From NCBI GenBank assembly GCA_017463205.1, contig JAFTPQ010000011.1, positions 1 through 59,990 of the forward strand: 59,990 nucleotides of DNA, written 5' to 3'. Positions 28,391-36,466 of this stretch are shown here, piece after piece. Position 1 is the first letter of the stretch, and each line of letters opens with the position of its first letter. A model generated the notes under the pieces. That model was not told the origin of the DNA. It did no database searches and worked only from the letters and a program-made list of their open reading frames with translations. The position numbers and the translations under genes were made by a program. This DNA is from Clostridia bacterium. GTDB taxonomy: Bacteria; Bacillota; Clostridia; Christensenellales; Borkfalkiaceae.

Positions 28391-29649
28391 AAAAATCGTA
28401 TGATATCATCATAATCGGCGGCGGTCCTGCGGGGCTTGCGGCGGCGGTGTCGGCTTATGATAACGGCGTGAAAGACGTGTTGGTGATCGAACGTGACGTT
28501 CGGTTGGGCGGAATTTTAAATCAGTGTATCCACAACGGTTTTGGTTTGACGAGGTTTAAAGAAAGTTTGTCGGGCCCCGAATATGCCGCTCGTTTTATCG
28601 AGGAAGTACGGGCGAGAAATATCGAAGTTTGGACGGGGACGACGGTGCTTTCGCTGACGAAGGATAAGCAAGTTACGGTGATTGATCCCGTACATGGTAT
28701 GCTCGTTTTGCAAGCGAAGGCGGTAATTTTGGCGATGGGTTGTCGGGAAAGAAGCCGCGGCGCGTTAAACGTTGCAGGTAGCAGACCCGCAGGGATCTAT
28801 TCGGCAGGCACGGCGCAAAAATACGTCAACATCAAAGGCTTTTTGCCGGGCAAACGAGTGGTGATCCTCGGTTCGGGGGATATCGGCTTGATCATGGCGC
28901 GCAGAATGACGTTGGAGGGGGCAAAAGTGCTTGCCGTTTGCGAGATAATGCCCTATTCCAGCGGTTTGAAACGAAATATCGCACAATGTTTGGACGATTT
29001 TGATATTCCGCTGTATTTAAACCATACGATCACGAAAATCGAAGGGGAAAAGCGAGTGACGGGCGTGGTCGTGTCCAAAGTGGATGAAAACCGTCAACCG
29101 ATCGCGGGGACGGAAATGCATTTCGATTGCGATACAGTGCTGTTTTCCGTGGGTTTGATCCCCGAAAACGAACTGACGAAAGAGGCGGAAGTGCCGCTTT
29201 CGCCTAAAACCAGAGGCGCGGTGGTGTATCAAAACCGCGAAACGTTGGTGGACGGGATCTTTGCTTGCGGAAACGTTTTACAGGTACACGATCTGGTGGA
29301 TTTTGTGTCTGAAGAAGCGGAGGTGGCAGGCAGGTATGCGTCGAAGTATGTTTTAGAGGGTAAATCGTCGGCTTGCGCGATCGACGTGAGTGCAGGTGAA
29401 AACGTTTCGTACGCACTTCCGCAGAAGATCGATAAAAACATATCGGGGAACGTGAAACTGTTTTTCCGCGTCACCAACACCTTCCGCAATTGTACGATCA
29501 AAGTGACGTCGGGCGATCGAGTGTTGCTTAGCAGAAAAAAACAAATTTGCGTGCCGGGCGAAATGGAAACGCTGTTGTTGGCAGAACAAAAATTGCAAGA
29601 AATAGACGGAAATATCGTTGTTTCGTTGGAAAATGAGGTGAACGTATGA
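28387..29649 (+). CDS. NAD(P)/FAD-dependent oxidoreductase, partner of the GlpA-like protein
   Basis: A 420-residue two-dinucleotide-domain flavoprotein. The first FAD motif is DIIIIGGGPAGLAAAVSAYD, and the NAD(P) motif VVILGSGDIGLIMARRM is at about residues 158-174. The segment AMGCRERSRGALNVAGSRPAG (quoted part MGCRERSRGALNVAGSRPAG, about 118-137) marks the subfamily that sits between a GlpA-like protein and DUF1667. The last 50 residues form a small extra domain. The ATG overlaps the previous stop (ATGA). It probably moves electrons between the first flavoprotein and a nicotinamide or other carrier. Confidence 0.85.
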   Translation: MKKSYDIIIIGGGPAGLAAAVSAYDNGVKDVLVIERDVRLGGILNQCIHNGFGLTRFKESLSGPEYAARFIEEVRARNIEVWTGTTVLSLTKDKQVTVIDPVHGMLVLQAKAVILAMGCRERSRGALNVAGSRPAGIYSAGTAQKYVNIKGFLPGKRVVILGSGDIGLIMARRMTLEGAKVLAVCEIMPYSSGLKRNIAQCLDDFDIPLYLNHTITKIEGEKRVTGVVVSKVDENRQPIAGTEMHFDCDTVLFSVGLIPENELTKEAEVPLSPKTRGAVVYQNRETLVDGIFACGNVLQVHDLVDFVSEEAEVAGRYASKYVLEGKSSACAIDVSAGENVSYALPQKIDKNISGNVKLFFRVTNTFRNCTIKVTSGDRVLLSRKKQICVPGEMETLLLAEQKLQEIDGNIVVSLENEVNV

Positions 29650-29993
29650 AAAAAACACTGACTTGTATCGAGTGTCCCATCGGTTGCACGATCGAAGTGG
29701 AATTTGAAGGCGAACAGGTGCTTTCCGTGAAAGGAAACGCTTGTTTGCGCGGAAAAGCGTACGCGTCTTCGGAAGTCGTTTGTCCCAAACGAGTGTTGAC
29801 AAGTACCGTTCGCGCGGAAAACGGGGGGCTTGTGCCTGTGAAAACCAGCGAGCCGATCCCGAAAGATCAGTTGTTTGCCGTTATGGAGAAAATCAACGCG
29901 GTTGTCTGTAAATTACCTGTGAAGATCGGGGACGTGATCGTGGAAAATATTTGCGACGGCGCGGATCTGATCGCGACGAACAGCGAAGAATAA
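29646..29993 (+). CDS. DUF1667 Cys-rich protein
   Basis: A 115-residue protein with the DUF1667 signature: LTCIECPIGCTIEVE at residues 5-19 gives CX2CX3C, and GNACLRGKAYASSEVVCPKR at about 31-50 gives two more cysteines. The cysteines are placed for an Fe-S cluster or zinc. It always follows the two flavoproteins above and is thought to be the third subunit of the same enzyme. The ATG overlaps the previous stop by four bases, so equal synthesis of the three is likely. Confidence 0.88.
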   Translation: MKKTLTCIECPIGCTIEVEFEGEQVLSVKGNACLRGKAYASSEVVCPKRVLTSTVRAENGGLVPVKTSEPIPKDQLFAVMEKINAVVCKLPVKIGDVIVENICDGADLIATNSEE

Positions 29994-30022
29994 AAAACAA
30001 CGAAGCAAACGAGGAAAAAAGA

Positions 30023-30844
30023 ATGGTCGATTATTTTGGAAAAAATGCCGACGTGTTGGCGAAAAAGAAGTTGTTTTTGTTCGATATGGACGGTACAGTG
30101 TATTTAGACGAAACGCTGTTTGACGGCGTGCCGCAATTGTTGCAAAAAATAGAAAACGAGGGGGGCAGGTATGTGTTCATCACCAACAATGCTTCCCGTT
30201 CGGTGAAAGATTACGTTGCAAAAATGCACCGTTTGGGTTTAACCCATATCCGCGAAGAACATTTTTTTACGTCTGCGCAAGCGGCGTTTGATATTTTGAA
30301 AGAAAAGTTTGCCAACGATTTGATCTACGTGCAAGCGACGCGTTCGCTGGTGGAAGAATATAAGGCGTTGGGGTTGCGCGTCACCACCGAGTATACGGAC
30401 GAAGCGAACGCCATTCTTGTTGGATTCGATCCCGAATTTACGGGCGATAAAATTTATACAACGTGCAAAATGTTGACCAAGCACGATCTTCCCTATTATG
30501 CCACCAATCCCGATTGGGTTTGCCCTGTGGAGTTCGGCTATATTCCCGATTGCGGTTCGATGTGTCAAAGTCTTGAACGGGCTACGGGCAAAAAACCTAT
30601 TTTTATCGGAAAGCCGCAGCCGCAAATGATTTACACCGTGATGAAAAAATTCGGGTTTACCGCGGCGGAAACGGTAGTGATTGGCGACAGACTGTATACG
30701 GATATTGCGTCGGGCAACAATGCGGGGGTGGACACCGTATGTGTGTTAAGCGGCGAAGTAACGCTGGCGGAAATTGAAAAGGCGACGGGCAGCGAAGTGC
30801 CGACGTTTGTATTGGAAAGCGTGAAAAATATGTTGGATTGTTAA
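30023..30844 (+). CDS. HAD-IIA family sugar-phosphate phosphatase
   Basis: A 273-residue cytoplasmic phosphatase of the NagD/AraL/PGP group. HAD motif I is FLFDMDGTVYLD (about residues 18-29), motif II FITNNAS (about 50-56), the substrate Lys and motif III region is IGKPQPQM, and motif IV is VVIGDRLYTDI (about 215-225). Members remove phosphate from small sugar or polyol phosphates, including glycerol-3-phosphate in some cases. Since it directly follows a glycerol-3-phosphate-type oxidoreductase, that substrate is attractive but is inference. The ATG after GAGGAAAA is used; the frame is open further upstream but would overlap the DUF1667 gene. Confidence 0.9.
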   Translation: MVDYFGKNADVLAKKKLFLFDMDGTVYLDETLFDGVPQLLQKIENEGGRYVFITNNASRSVKDYVAKMHRLGLTHIREEHFFTSAQAAFDILKEKFANDLIYVQATRSLVEEYKALGLRVTTEYTDEANAILVGFDPEFTGDKIYTTCKMLTKHDLPYYATNPDWVCPVEFGYIPDCGSMCQSLERATGKKPIFIGKPQPQMIYTVMKKFGFTAAETVVIGDRLYTDIASGNNAGVDTVCVLSGEVTLAEIEKATGSEVPTFVLESVKNMLDC

Positions 30845-30856
30845 AAGTGAAAAAAT

Positions 30857-30896
30857 AACGGCTCGGTTGTGGAAATTCCATAACCGAGCCGTTTTA
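30857..30896. terminator. Terminator between convergent units
   Basis: AACGGCTCGGTT and AACCGAGCCGTT form a 12-bp stem, with TTTTAC on the plus side. It ends the oxidoreductase operon; the minus side has an A-rich flank and could end the orphan five-gene operon. Confidence 0.8.
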
Positions 30897-30914
30897 CTGT
30901 GTATCAGCCATAAA

Positions 30915-31367
30915 TTAAAATAAACCCAAACTCAAACAGTGAATAAAATAAATGATATTATACAACGCTCCGCCGATCGAAAAAGCAGTCATAAACCCTT
31001 TAATTTGGTGATTAATGTTGTTTTTTATTTGGTATTTGATTGCAAGATCGTTGAAAAGTTTTTGAAGGATCACTTGAATTGTAATACCGCCGATGATGAT
31101 AAAACCGCCGATGATCCAACTCCCCCAAGGCTTTTCTCCAATGACGACGTAGATGTTTAACAGCACGCAAGCTATGGAAATAATGCCGCATATTAAAGAA
31201 ACGAGCATATAGCAAGTGTTTGCCCATTCAAAAGAGGTTTGTTTGCCTGTTTTTAAGTCGTATTTTTCCATTTCCTTTTCCGTCTTTTTTAATAAATAGG
31301 GAATATAGGCTATGGAAACGATAGCCGTGGCGATCGAAAGCAACGTTAATAAAATAAACGGCAACAT
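30915..31367 (-). CDS. Orphan four-helix membrane protein, paralogue 1
   Basis: A 150-residue protein that I do not recognise. It has four hydrophobic helices: residues 1-26, about 51-76, 82-104 and 125-150. A charged loop (KKTEKEMEKYDLKTGKQ) follows helix 1. A short conserved motif before helix 3 reads EKPWGSW, and the last residues GGALYNIIYFIHCLSLGLF end without a cytoplasmic tail. It is the last gene of a five-gene minus-strand unit with three paralogues upstream, 19 bases after paralogue 2, and has a GGAGG site. It is most similar to paralogue 2: the first 15 and last 19 residues are identical, while the middle differs. A membrane location is well supported; function is unknown. Confidence 0.82.
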   Translation of the reverse strand: MLPFILLTLLSIATAIVSIAYIPYLLKKTEKEMEKYDLKTGKQTSFEWANTCYMLVSLICGIISIACVLLNIYVVIGEKPWGSWIIGGFIIIGGITIQVILQKLFNDLAIKYQIKNNINHQIKGFMTAFSIGGALYNIIYFIHCLSLGLF

Positions 31368-31386
31368 AAGCGTTCCTCCATTGTAA

Positions 31387-31842
31387 TTAAAACAAACCTA
31401 AACTCAAACAGTGAATAAAATAAATGATATTATACAACGCTCCGCCGATAATCAAACTTGATGCAGTGCCACCAAAAAGATAGTGCGTTGTGTTAAACTC
31501 CACTTGGTGTTGTTTGGTTAAACGTTGAAAGGCTTTCATTAAGGGGATATGAAGGCATGGTCCGCCGACGATGATAAAAGCAGGGAAAAACCAACCTGCC
31601 CAAAACGTTTCTTTCATAACGACAGAAACATTTAGCACCACGCTACCCAATGAAATGATGAGGCAAATCAGCGAAACAGTTGAATAGCAAGAAAATGCCC
31701 ATCGTAATGCCTCTGCTTTGCTTGTTGTTGAATCGTATCTTTCCGTTTCTTTTGAGGTTTTCTTCAATAGATATGGAAGATATGCCAAAAAAGCGATAGC
31801 CGTGGCGATCGAAAGCAACGTTAATAAAATAAACGGCAACAT
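31387..31842 (-). CDS. Orphan four-helix membrane protein, paralogue 2
   Basis: A 151-residue member of the same tandem family. The four helices lie at about 1-26, 51-76, 82-103 and 127-151. The motif before helix 3 is KETFWAGW and the C-terminus is GGALYNIIYFIHCLSLGLF, as in paralogue 1. The loop after helix 1 is KKTSKETERYDSTTSKAEA. The DNA at both ends of the gene is almost identical to paralogue 1, including the untranslated GGAGGAACGCTT site, whereas the centre has diverged. That pattern points to duplication followed by gene conversion at the ends, or to diversification of the centre. Function unknown. Confidence 0.82.
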   Translation of the reverse strand: MLPFILLTLLSIATAIAFLAYLPYLLKKTSKETERYDSTTSKAEALRWAFSCYSTVSLICLIISLGSVVLNVSVVMKETFWAGWFFPAFIIVGGPCLHIPLMKAFQRLTKQHQVEFNTTHYLFGGTASSLIIGGALYNIIYFIHCLSLGLF

Positions 31843-31861
31843 AAGCGTTCCTCCATTGTAA

Positions 31862-32326
31862 TTAAAACAAACCTAAAACGAAACAGCGAATAAAATAGAT
31901 GATATTGTATAACGCTCCGCCGACGGATATAACGATGAAAAAGATGGGGTATTTGCTGCGTATAAAAAACGTAGTTTTATGTCCTATTTGGTGTTTTTTA
32001 AAAAATATTTTATTCCGCCAATAGATAAAGACAAATTCTACGATGAGCCCAATTATGAGGAATACTCCCATAATCCAACCGCACCAAACTTTTTCTTCGA
32101 TACGTGTTGTAAATAAAAAGGAGGCAAGCAACGAACCTAATCCGACAAGAAAGGATATGTAGAAGAAAGAGGAATAGCCGACGGAGAATTTTTTTTCTTT
32201 TTCTTCGGGGGTATCTTCGGAGAATTCAACGTAATTTAGCAATGGCAAAAGTTTGGCGAAAATTGCCCATACGCCAACCGCTGCGCAGAAAATAGAAATA
32301 ACAGTTAATAAAAAAGGTATCGCCAT
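31862..32326 (-). CDS. Orphan four-helix membrane protein, paralogue 3
   Basis: A 154-residue member of the tandem family, closer to paralogue 4 than to 1 and 2 (shared VGVWAIFAKLLPLLNYV-type helix 1 end, about residues 16-32). Helices at about 1-31, 52-73, 82-104 and 128-154. The loop after helix 1 is strongly acidic (SEDTPEEKEKK). The motif before helix 3 is EEKVWCGW, and the C-terminus is GGALYNIIYFIRCFVLGLF. It starts 19 bases after paralogue 4. Function unknown. Confidence 0.8.
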   Translation of the reverse strand: MAIPFLLTVISIFCAAVGVWAIFAKLLPLLNYVEFSEDTPEEKEKKFSVGYSSFFYISFLVGLGSLLASFLFTTRIEEKVWCGWIMGVFLIIGLIVEFVFIYWRNKIFFKKHQIGHKTTFFIRSKYPIFFIVISVGGALYNIIYFIRCFVLGLF

Positions 32327-32345
32327 AAAACACCTTTAAAATAAA

Positions 32346-32813
32346 TTAAAATAAACCTAAAATTAAACAGCGGACGAAATAGATGATATTGTATATTACG
32401 CCGCCGAAAGAAACGATAATACACATAATGGGGTTGAGTTTCTCGAACGAAACTTCCAAAGTATGTAAATTTTTATTCGCTAATAAATTAGAGATTTTAT
32501 GTGAAATGGTAAAACCTAAAATCGCTCCGAGGACAATAAATGCAAGAAGTATCCACTTACCCCACAGTTGTTTTTCGACGAGATAGGAATTAAGGACTAT
32601 GATACTAACAGAAATCACGCCGAGGGTAGAACAGATTAAACAAAAAGAACGGTAAGAATGATTAACCATTCGTTGTTTTTTTTCGAGTGGTTCATTGTCA
32701 TCGGTTATATTAGCGACATATGCCAGCAACGGGAGAAGTTTGTTAAAAATCGCCCAAATGCCTATAACAGCGCAAACAATGGAAACTGACAACAATAAAA
32801 TAGAAATAACCAT
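32346..32813 (-). CDS. Orphan four-helix membrane protein, paralogue 4
   Basis: A 155-residue member of the tandem family and the most divergent. Helices at about 1-31, 55-78, 84-106 and 130-155. The loop after helix 1 is acidic (ITDDNEPLEKK). The motif before helix 3 is EKQLWGKW, and the C-terminus GGVIYNIIYFVRCLILGLF keeps the family pattern. Its ATG overlaps the stop codon of the secreted-protein gene (TAATG), so the two are translationally coupled. This ties the membrane family to the secreted protein. Function unknown. Confidence 0.8.
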   Translation of the reverse strand: MVISILLLSVSIVCAVIGIWAIFNKLLPLLAYVANITDDNEPLEKKQRMVNHSYRSFCLICSTLGVISVSIIVLNSYLVEKQLWGKWILLAFIVLGAILGFTISHKISNLLANKNLHTLEVSFEKLNPIMCIIVSFGGVIYNIIYFVRCLILGLF

Positions 32814-33754
32814 TAAATCGCCTCCAATGAAACCCCTAATGTGTCACGTCTTGAGGGCCACCAACAACCAGAAACTTTTACGCCGCTTCCAAAATGAATA
32901 GTAGTATATAGTGTGATGAAACAATCTAAATAGGAAGGTAAAATTAAGTCGCATATAATTTTAAATGCTGTCATAAAAATACAACCTTTTGAAATTGAGT
33001 TTAAGACTTTATTAATTATATCGGCTATCTGATAATAAGCTTCAGCATTGACGCCTACATTAAAATTTATTACTTCCCAAAAGATTTCATCATTGATATT
33101 ACTGCAAATATCAGAATAGATATAATAATTAGCATTTTGTAACAGGTTTTGAACTTCAAAAGAGTTTGAATAAATTGTTAGCATATCTGTAACAGAGTGT
33201 GTTAATAATGAAGTTCCAAGTTTTACGGCGAGAAAAAGGGTGCTAATTGCCGTGGCATAGTCATTATCGTAACAATATAAAGTTGCTTTTCTCCAAGTAA
33301 GCTTAAAGGCAAGACTGCGACTTTTTGCTAATTGATAAAAACTGTTGGATTCTTCATCAAAAACAAATTCGAAATCTTCATTTATGTACCCTAATCCTAA
33401 ATCTGCTAATTCATTCATTGCTTGTATATTCTTTTCAACGGCTTCAACAGCTTCTACGTCGGCAACAGAATAAGCCTCGCCAGTGTCAAGGACTAAATGA
33501 TCATAGTCGTCGAATGAGATGCAATTTTTTACGGCTCTTAAGTAACTAAAATTTTTTTCATCAACACTGGATTCGGATTCATTATTAGTATATAAAGAAG
33601 AAACTTCTTCAACGGTATATTCCGATTGCCAGTCGTAATCGTCTGCCAATGCCGTTTTATATGTAAAAGGCGTAAGGCTGACGAAAGCCAACATAAACAG
33701 GCATAAAGCCATTGCTAAAATGTGAAACTTGTTTTTTTTGAAATACTGTAACAT
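32813..33754 (-). CDS. Secreted protein of unknown function heading the orphan operon
   Basis: A 313-residue protein with a clear Sec signal peptide: basic KKNK at 6-9, hydrophobic core to about residue 30, and a likely cut after TALA (about residue 38) before DDYDW. The mature part is acidic at first (EEVSSLY, ESESSVDEKN), then mainly helical with six scattered cysteines. A second hydrophobic stretch at about 258-283 (GCIFMTAFKIICDLILPS, extending to DCFITLYTTIHFG) might be a membrane helix or an amphipathic end. The C-terminus contains GSGVKVSGCWWPSRRD. No known domain recognised. It has a strong promoter and AAAGGAG, and leads four paralogous membrane genes, so it is probably exported to, or anchored near, those proteins. 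Base composition is more A+T-rich than the neighbours. Confidence 0.8.
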   Translation of the reverse strand: MLQYFKKNKFHILAMALCLFMLAFVSLTPFTYKTALADDYDWQSEYTVEEVSSLYTNNESESSVDEKNFSYLRAVKNCISFDDYDHLVLDTGEAYSVADVEAVEAVEKNIQAMNELADLGLGYINEDFEFVFDEESNSFYQLAKSRSLAFKLTWRKATLYCYDNDYATAISTLFLAVKLGTSLLTHSVTDMLTIYSNSFEVQNLLQNANYYIYSDICSNINDEIFWEVINFNVGVNAEAYYQIADIINKVLNSISKGCIFMTAFKIICDLILPSYLDCFITLYTTIHFGSGVKVSGCWWPSRRDTLGVSLEAI

Positions 33755-33809
33755 ATATTTCTCCTTTAAAAAATTTTATTATTTTATGCTTTAAAATACA
33801 ACGGGAATT

Positions 33810-33838
33810 ATGATACCACATTTTGTAAAAAATGTCAA
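33810..33838 (-). promoter_or_regulatory. Promoter of the orphan five-gene operon
   Basis: On the minus strand: perfect -35 TTGACA, 17-base spacer, -10 TATCAT, about 55 bases before the secreted-protein ATG. There is no further obvious promoter between the five genes. Confidence 0.75.
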
Positions 33839-33874
33839 CGGTTTGCCGACGTTTATTATGCAAAATAAAAAATA

Positions 33875-33925
33875 TCAAAACATAAAAACAGAGCCCCTTA
33901 AAACCACAGTGTTAAGGGGCTCTGT
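33875..33925 (-). terminator. Terminator of the MFS transporter gene
   Basis: ACAGAGCCCCTTAA and TTAAGGGGCTCTGT form a 14-bp perfect stem. On the minus strand it is followed by TTTTATGTTTT. It separates the MFS gene from the orphan operon downstream. Confidence 0.8.
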
Positions 33926-33945
33926 AATCGATCGAAAGGTCGGTT

Positions 33946-35292
33946 TTACTTTTGTTTTGACGGCTTTTCGGTTTCCGCGCTGTAAGAGGGAATCTTCATA
34001 GAAACCAAGAAGAAGATCAGTCCCAACCCAAATAAAATGGGCAACGGAATCAAGCTGACGTTGATCCAAGTGCCTTCCGAAAGGGGGAAGATCGCGCTGA
34101 GCAACGAAATCAACCCCACGCCGACGATTGCGGCGCTCTTGCCGAAAATATCGTAGATACCGAAAAACTCACCCGATTTTTCGGCGGGAATAATTTTGGT
34201 GAAGTAGGAGCGGGACATGGCTTGAATACCGCCTTGGAACATTCCGACGCCCACCGCCATTGCCCAAAATTGCCATTCTTGCCGCAGGAAAACGGCGAGG
34301 ACGCCGATTGCCATATACGCGCAAATACAAACGATCAGTAGGCTGTTCGAGCGGTATTTGGAAGACAGTTTTCCAAATAAGATGGCAAACGGGAAAGCGA
34401 CGATCTGCGTTACAAACAGGGCGATCACCAATTTCACCGTGCCGAAATTTTCAAATTGCAAGTCGTTGCCGATGCTCATTGCCATTTTGATGATGGTATG
34501 CACACCGTCGATATAGAAGAAGTATGCGATGAGGAAAAACAACGCTTTTTTGTTTTTTGCCAATTCTTTAAAGATCGAACCCAATCTTGTAAACGTTTCT
34601 TTGATGGGGTGTTTGGGTTTGGGTAAGAAGTGTTTTTGCTGATAACTGCCGACGAGGGGCATCGTGAAGATGATCCACCAGATCGCCGTGATCATACAGC
34701 AAAGGGAAAATGCCAAGCCCAAATACGGTTTGTTGACGACTTCGCCGCCCACTTTTTCCACCAACACCATATCACCGAGAACGTAAACGATCAAACAAAG
34801 AATGAAGGGGATACAACTGCCGATATAACCCCAAGCGTAACCGTTTGCCGACACTTTATGCATATTTTTATCCGTCGTGACGTCGGACAACATCGAATCG
34901 TAAAACACATTTGCGGACGTATAACAAACTTCGGTGATGATATATACGATCAAGAACAGGATACCGGCATATTTCCACGTGGAAATTGCGCCGAAGATAG
35001 ACAGCGCCGCACAACCGATAAATCCGATTTGCGCAAACATTAGAAAAATGCCGCCTTTTTTACTGAAATCGGCATACGTACCCATGATCGGGCAAAGAAT
35101 GACGGCGATGATAGTGACGATGACGTTTGTCAAGCCCCATACGGACGTAAGGCTTTCCGAAGGGGAAAGAAAATCGAAATAGAAGGCAAGCAACGCCGTC
35201 GCCAACAACGTATAGGCAGAATTTGCCACGTCGTACAAGATCCAATTTTTTTCCGTCTTTGTAAATCCGTTTGTTTTTTTGCTTTTTCTCAT
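33946..35292 (-). CDS. MFS transporter, UMF1/Atg22-like family
   Basis: A 448-residue transporter with 12 hydrophobic helices. The start WILYDVANSAYTLLATALLAFYF (quoted part ILYDVANSAYTLLATALLAF, about residues 18-37) is characteristic of the UMF1 family, which includes yeast Atg22 vacuolar effluxers. Between helices 2 and 3 is GTYADFSKKGG, the family version of the MFS motif. The segment GGIQAMSRSYFTKIIPAEKSGEFFG (quoted part QAMSRSYFTKIIPAEKSGEF, about 365-384) is also typical. Bacterial members are presumed effluxers of amino acids or sugars; substrate unknown. GGAGG precedes the ATG. The last 20 residues form a polar tail. Confidence 0.9.
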   Translation of the reverse strand: MRKSKKTNGFTKTEKNWILYDVANSAYTLLATALLAFYFDFLSPSESLTSVWGLTNVIVTIIAVILCPIMGTYADFSKKGGIFLMFAQIGFIGCAALSIFGAISTWKYAGILFLIVYIITEVCYTSANVFYDSMLSDVTTDKNMHKVSANGYAWGYIGSCIPFILCLIVYVLGDMVLVEKVGGEVVNKPYLGLAFSLCCMITAIWWIIFTMPLVGSYQQKHFLPKPKHPIKETFTRLGSIFKELAKNKKALFFLIAYFFYIDGVHTIIKMAMSIGNDLQFENFGTVKLVIALFVTQIVAFPFAILFGKLSSKYRSNSLLIVCICAYMAIGVLAVFLRQEWQFWAMAVGVGMFQGGIQAMSRSYFTKIIPAEKSGEFFGIYDIFGKSAAIVGVGLISLLSAIFPLSEGTWINVSLIPLPILFGLGLIFFLVSMKIPSYSAETEKPSKQK

Positions 35293-35323
35293 ATTGTTTT
35301 TCCTCCGTTTTTCCTCGTTGGCG

Positions 35324-36178
35324 TTATACTTCTACGCCGCTGTAATTATAACGGAAACATTCGTAAGCAATTTTGTTGTCCGCTACGAAACGGTCGATGT
35401 CTTCAAAATAATCACGGATCAACAGAGCGGCAACGTTGATTGCCGAATTAAACGATTGCGACAGGTTTTTATTGATCTTTTTGCAACGTTTGTCGTCTTT
35501 TTTATGTACGAACATATCTCCCAATTTTCTATTTTTGCCCACAAGAGTCAGCGCCGTATGGCAAAAACCGTGGACAAAGCCGCATTTGTGCGAAAACAGG
35601 CGATTGATCTTATACATTGATTTCATCGCTTTTTTCATGCTTTTTTCGGGGACGTTTAAAGCTTTTGCGCTCGTTTTTTTCGCCGTTTCGTTGGGATAGA
35701 ACAGTTTCGCCGTGTTAAAACCGCGCAACGTTGCGTTGGGATCGAATTTTTTAAATTGGAATTTATCGAATTCCGATTCGATCTTCGCGTGCGTCAAACC
35801 GTTTACCGAACATTCGTCGATATAGGGATGACAGGTGGAATCCAACGTAAAGTGGCATAAAAAGCCGATGATATACGCCGCTTCTGCGGTGTTGGGGGTG
35901 AAATAGCCCAAATCGTTGCGGTTTTCATCGTCTACCGCAAGGCGTTTCGCCGCGTTTAAAAAGAAAAGTTCGGGAGAATCCGCGTGCAGATCCCAGCCCT
36001 TTTTCCGAACGGGATTTTTTGCTTTTTTCTTCATGATCTTGTGGTAAAACAGCGGATCGGGTCCCTGCGTGCCAAGATAAAAGGCTTCGGGGTATTTGCC
36101 CTTCACCTCGCGAAAAGCGGGGGGCAACATTTCCAAAACTTCTTCGCCGAATTCGACGTGCGTATAGATTGCAGGCAT
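35324..36178 (-). CDS. Zinc-dependent phospholipase C family protein
   Basis: A 284-residue protein of the Zn_dep_PLPC / S1-P1-like fold. Metal-ligand motifs seen: YTHVEFGEEV at residues 4-13, LGTQGPDPLFYH (about 35-46), GWDLHADSPELFF (about 60-72), GFLCHFTLDSTCHPYIDE (about 105-122), and HAKIESEFD (about 129-137). No signal peptide is present, so unlike the secreted bacterial toxins it is cytoplasmic. Clostridia carry many such proteins of unknown substrate. It is read just before the MFS gene (31-base gap) and probably shares its transcript. AGGAGG precedes the ATG and a TATAAT lies upstream (minus strand, about 36222-36227). Confidence 0.85.
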   Translation of the reverse strand: MPAIYTHVEFGEEVLEMLPPAFREVKGKYPEAFYLGTQGPDPLFYHKIMKKKAKNPVRKKGWDLHADSPELFFLNAAKRLAVDDENRNDLGYFTPNTAEAAYIIGFLCHFTLDSTCHPYIDECSVNGLTHAKIESEFDKFQFKKFDPNATLRGFNTAKLFYPNETAKKTSAKALNVPEKSMKKAMKSMYKINRLFSHKCGFVHGFCHTALTLVGKNRKLGDMFVHKKDDKRCKKINKNLSQSFNSAINVAALLIRDYFEDIDRFVADNKIAYECFRYNYSGVEV

Positions 36179-36350
36179 AAAACCTCCTGTAAATACCTTT
36201 CGGTATGGTTTTGATTTTTATTATTATACCATATATTTTTCAAAAAAGATAGTATATGAGGAAAAAAAGAGGGAAAAAAGTTTTTATATAGGGAAATTTT
36301 TTCACGAATAAAGCAAAGTTTTTTCTCTTATACTAAATAAAAATGCAGCA

Positions 36351-36398
36351 CCCATGTACGCGGCGAAAAGTAAACGTGGCGGGCATGTACGCGATGAA
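36351..36398 (+). repeat. Two copies of the dispersed motif upstream of the wHTH-like gene
   Basis: CCCATGTACGCGGCGAAA (36351-36368) and GGGCATGTACGCGATGAA (36381-36398) lie 30 bases apart in the 288-base gap 36179-36466. The rest of the gap is A+T-rich with a TATACT at 36329-36334 and no other clear element. The 30-31 base spacing equals that of the pair behind galM. Confidence 0.5.
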
Positions 36399-36466
36399 TT
36401 TCAAAAAAACCAAACAAAAGCGATTGGCGCGGCTAGACAGCGGCTTATATAAAAACGAGGGAGCAT

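Noticed and set aside
30915-33754. Calling the orphan operon a bacteriocin with immunity proteins
   Set aside because: The layout would allow it, but the secreted protein is large, lacks a double-Gly leader or modification genes, and no dedicated exporter is adjacent. There is no direct evidence.
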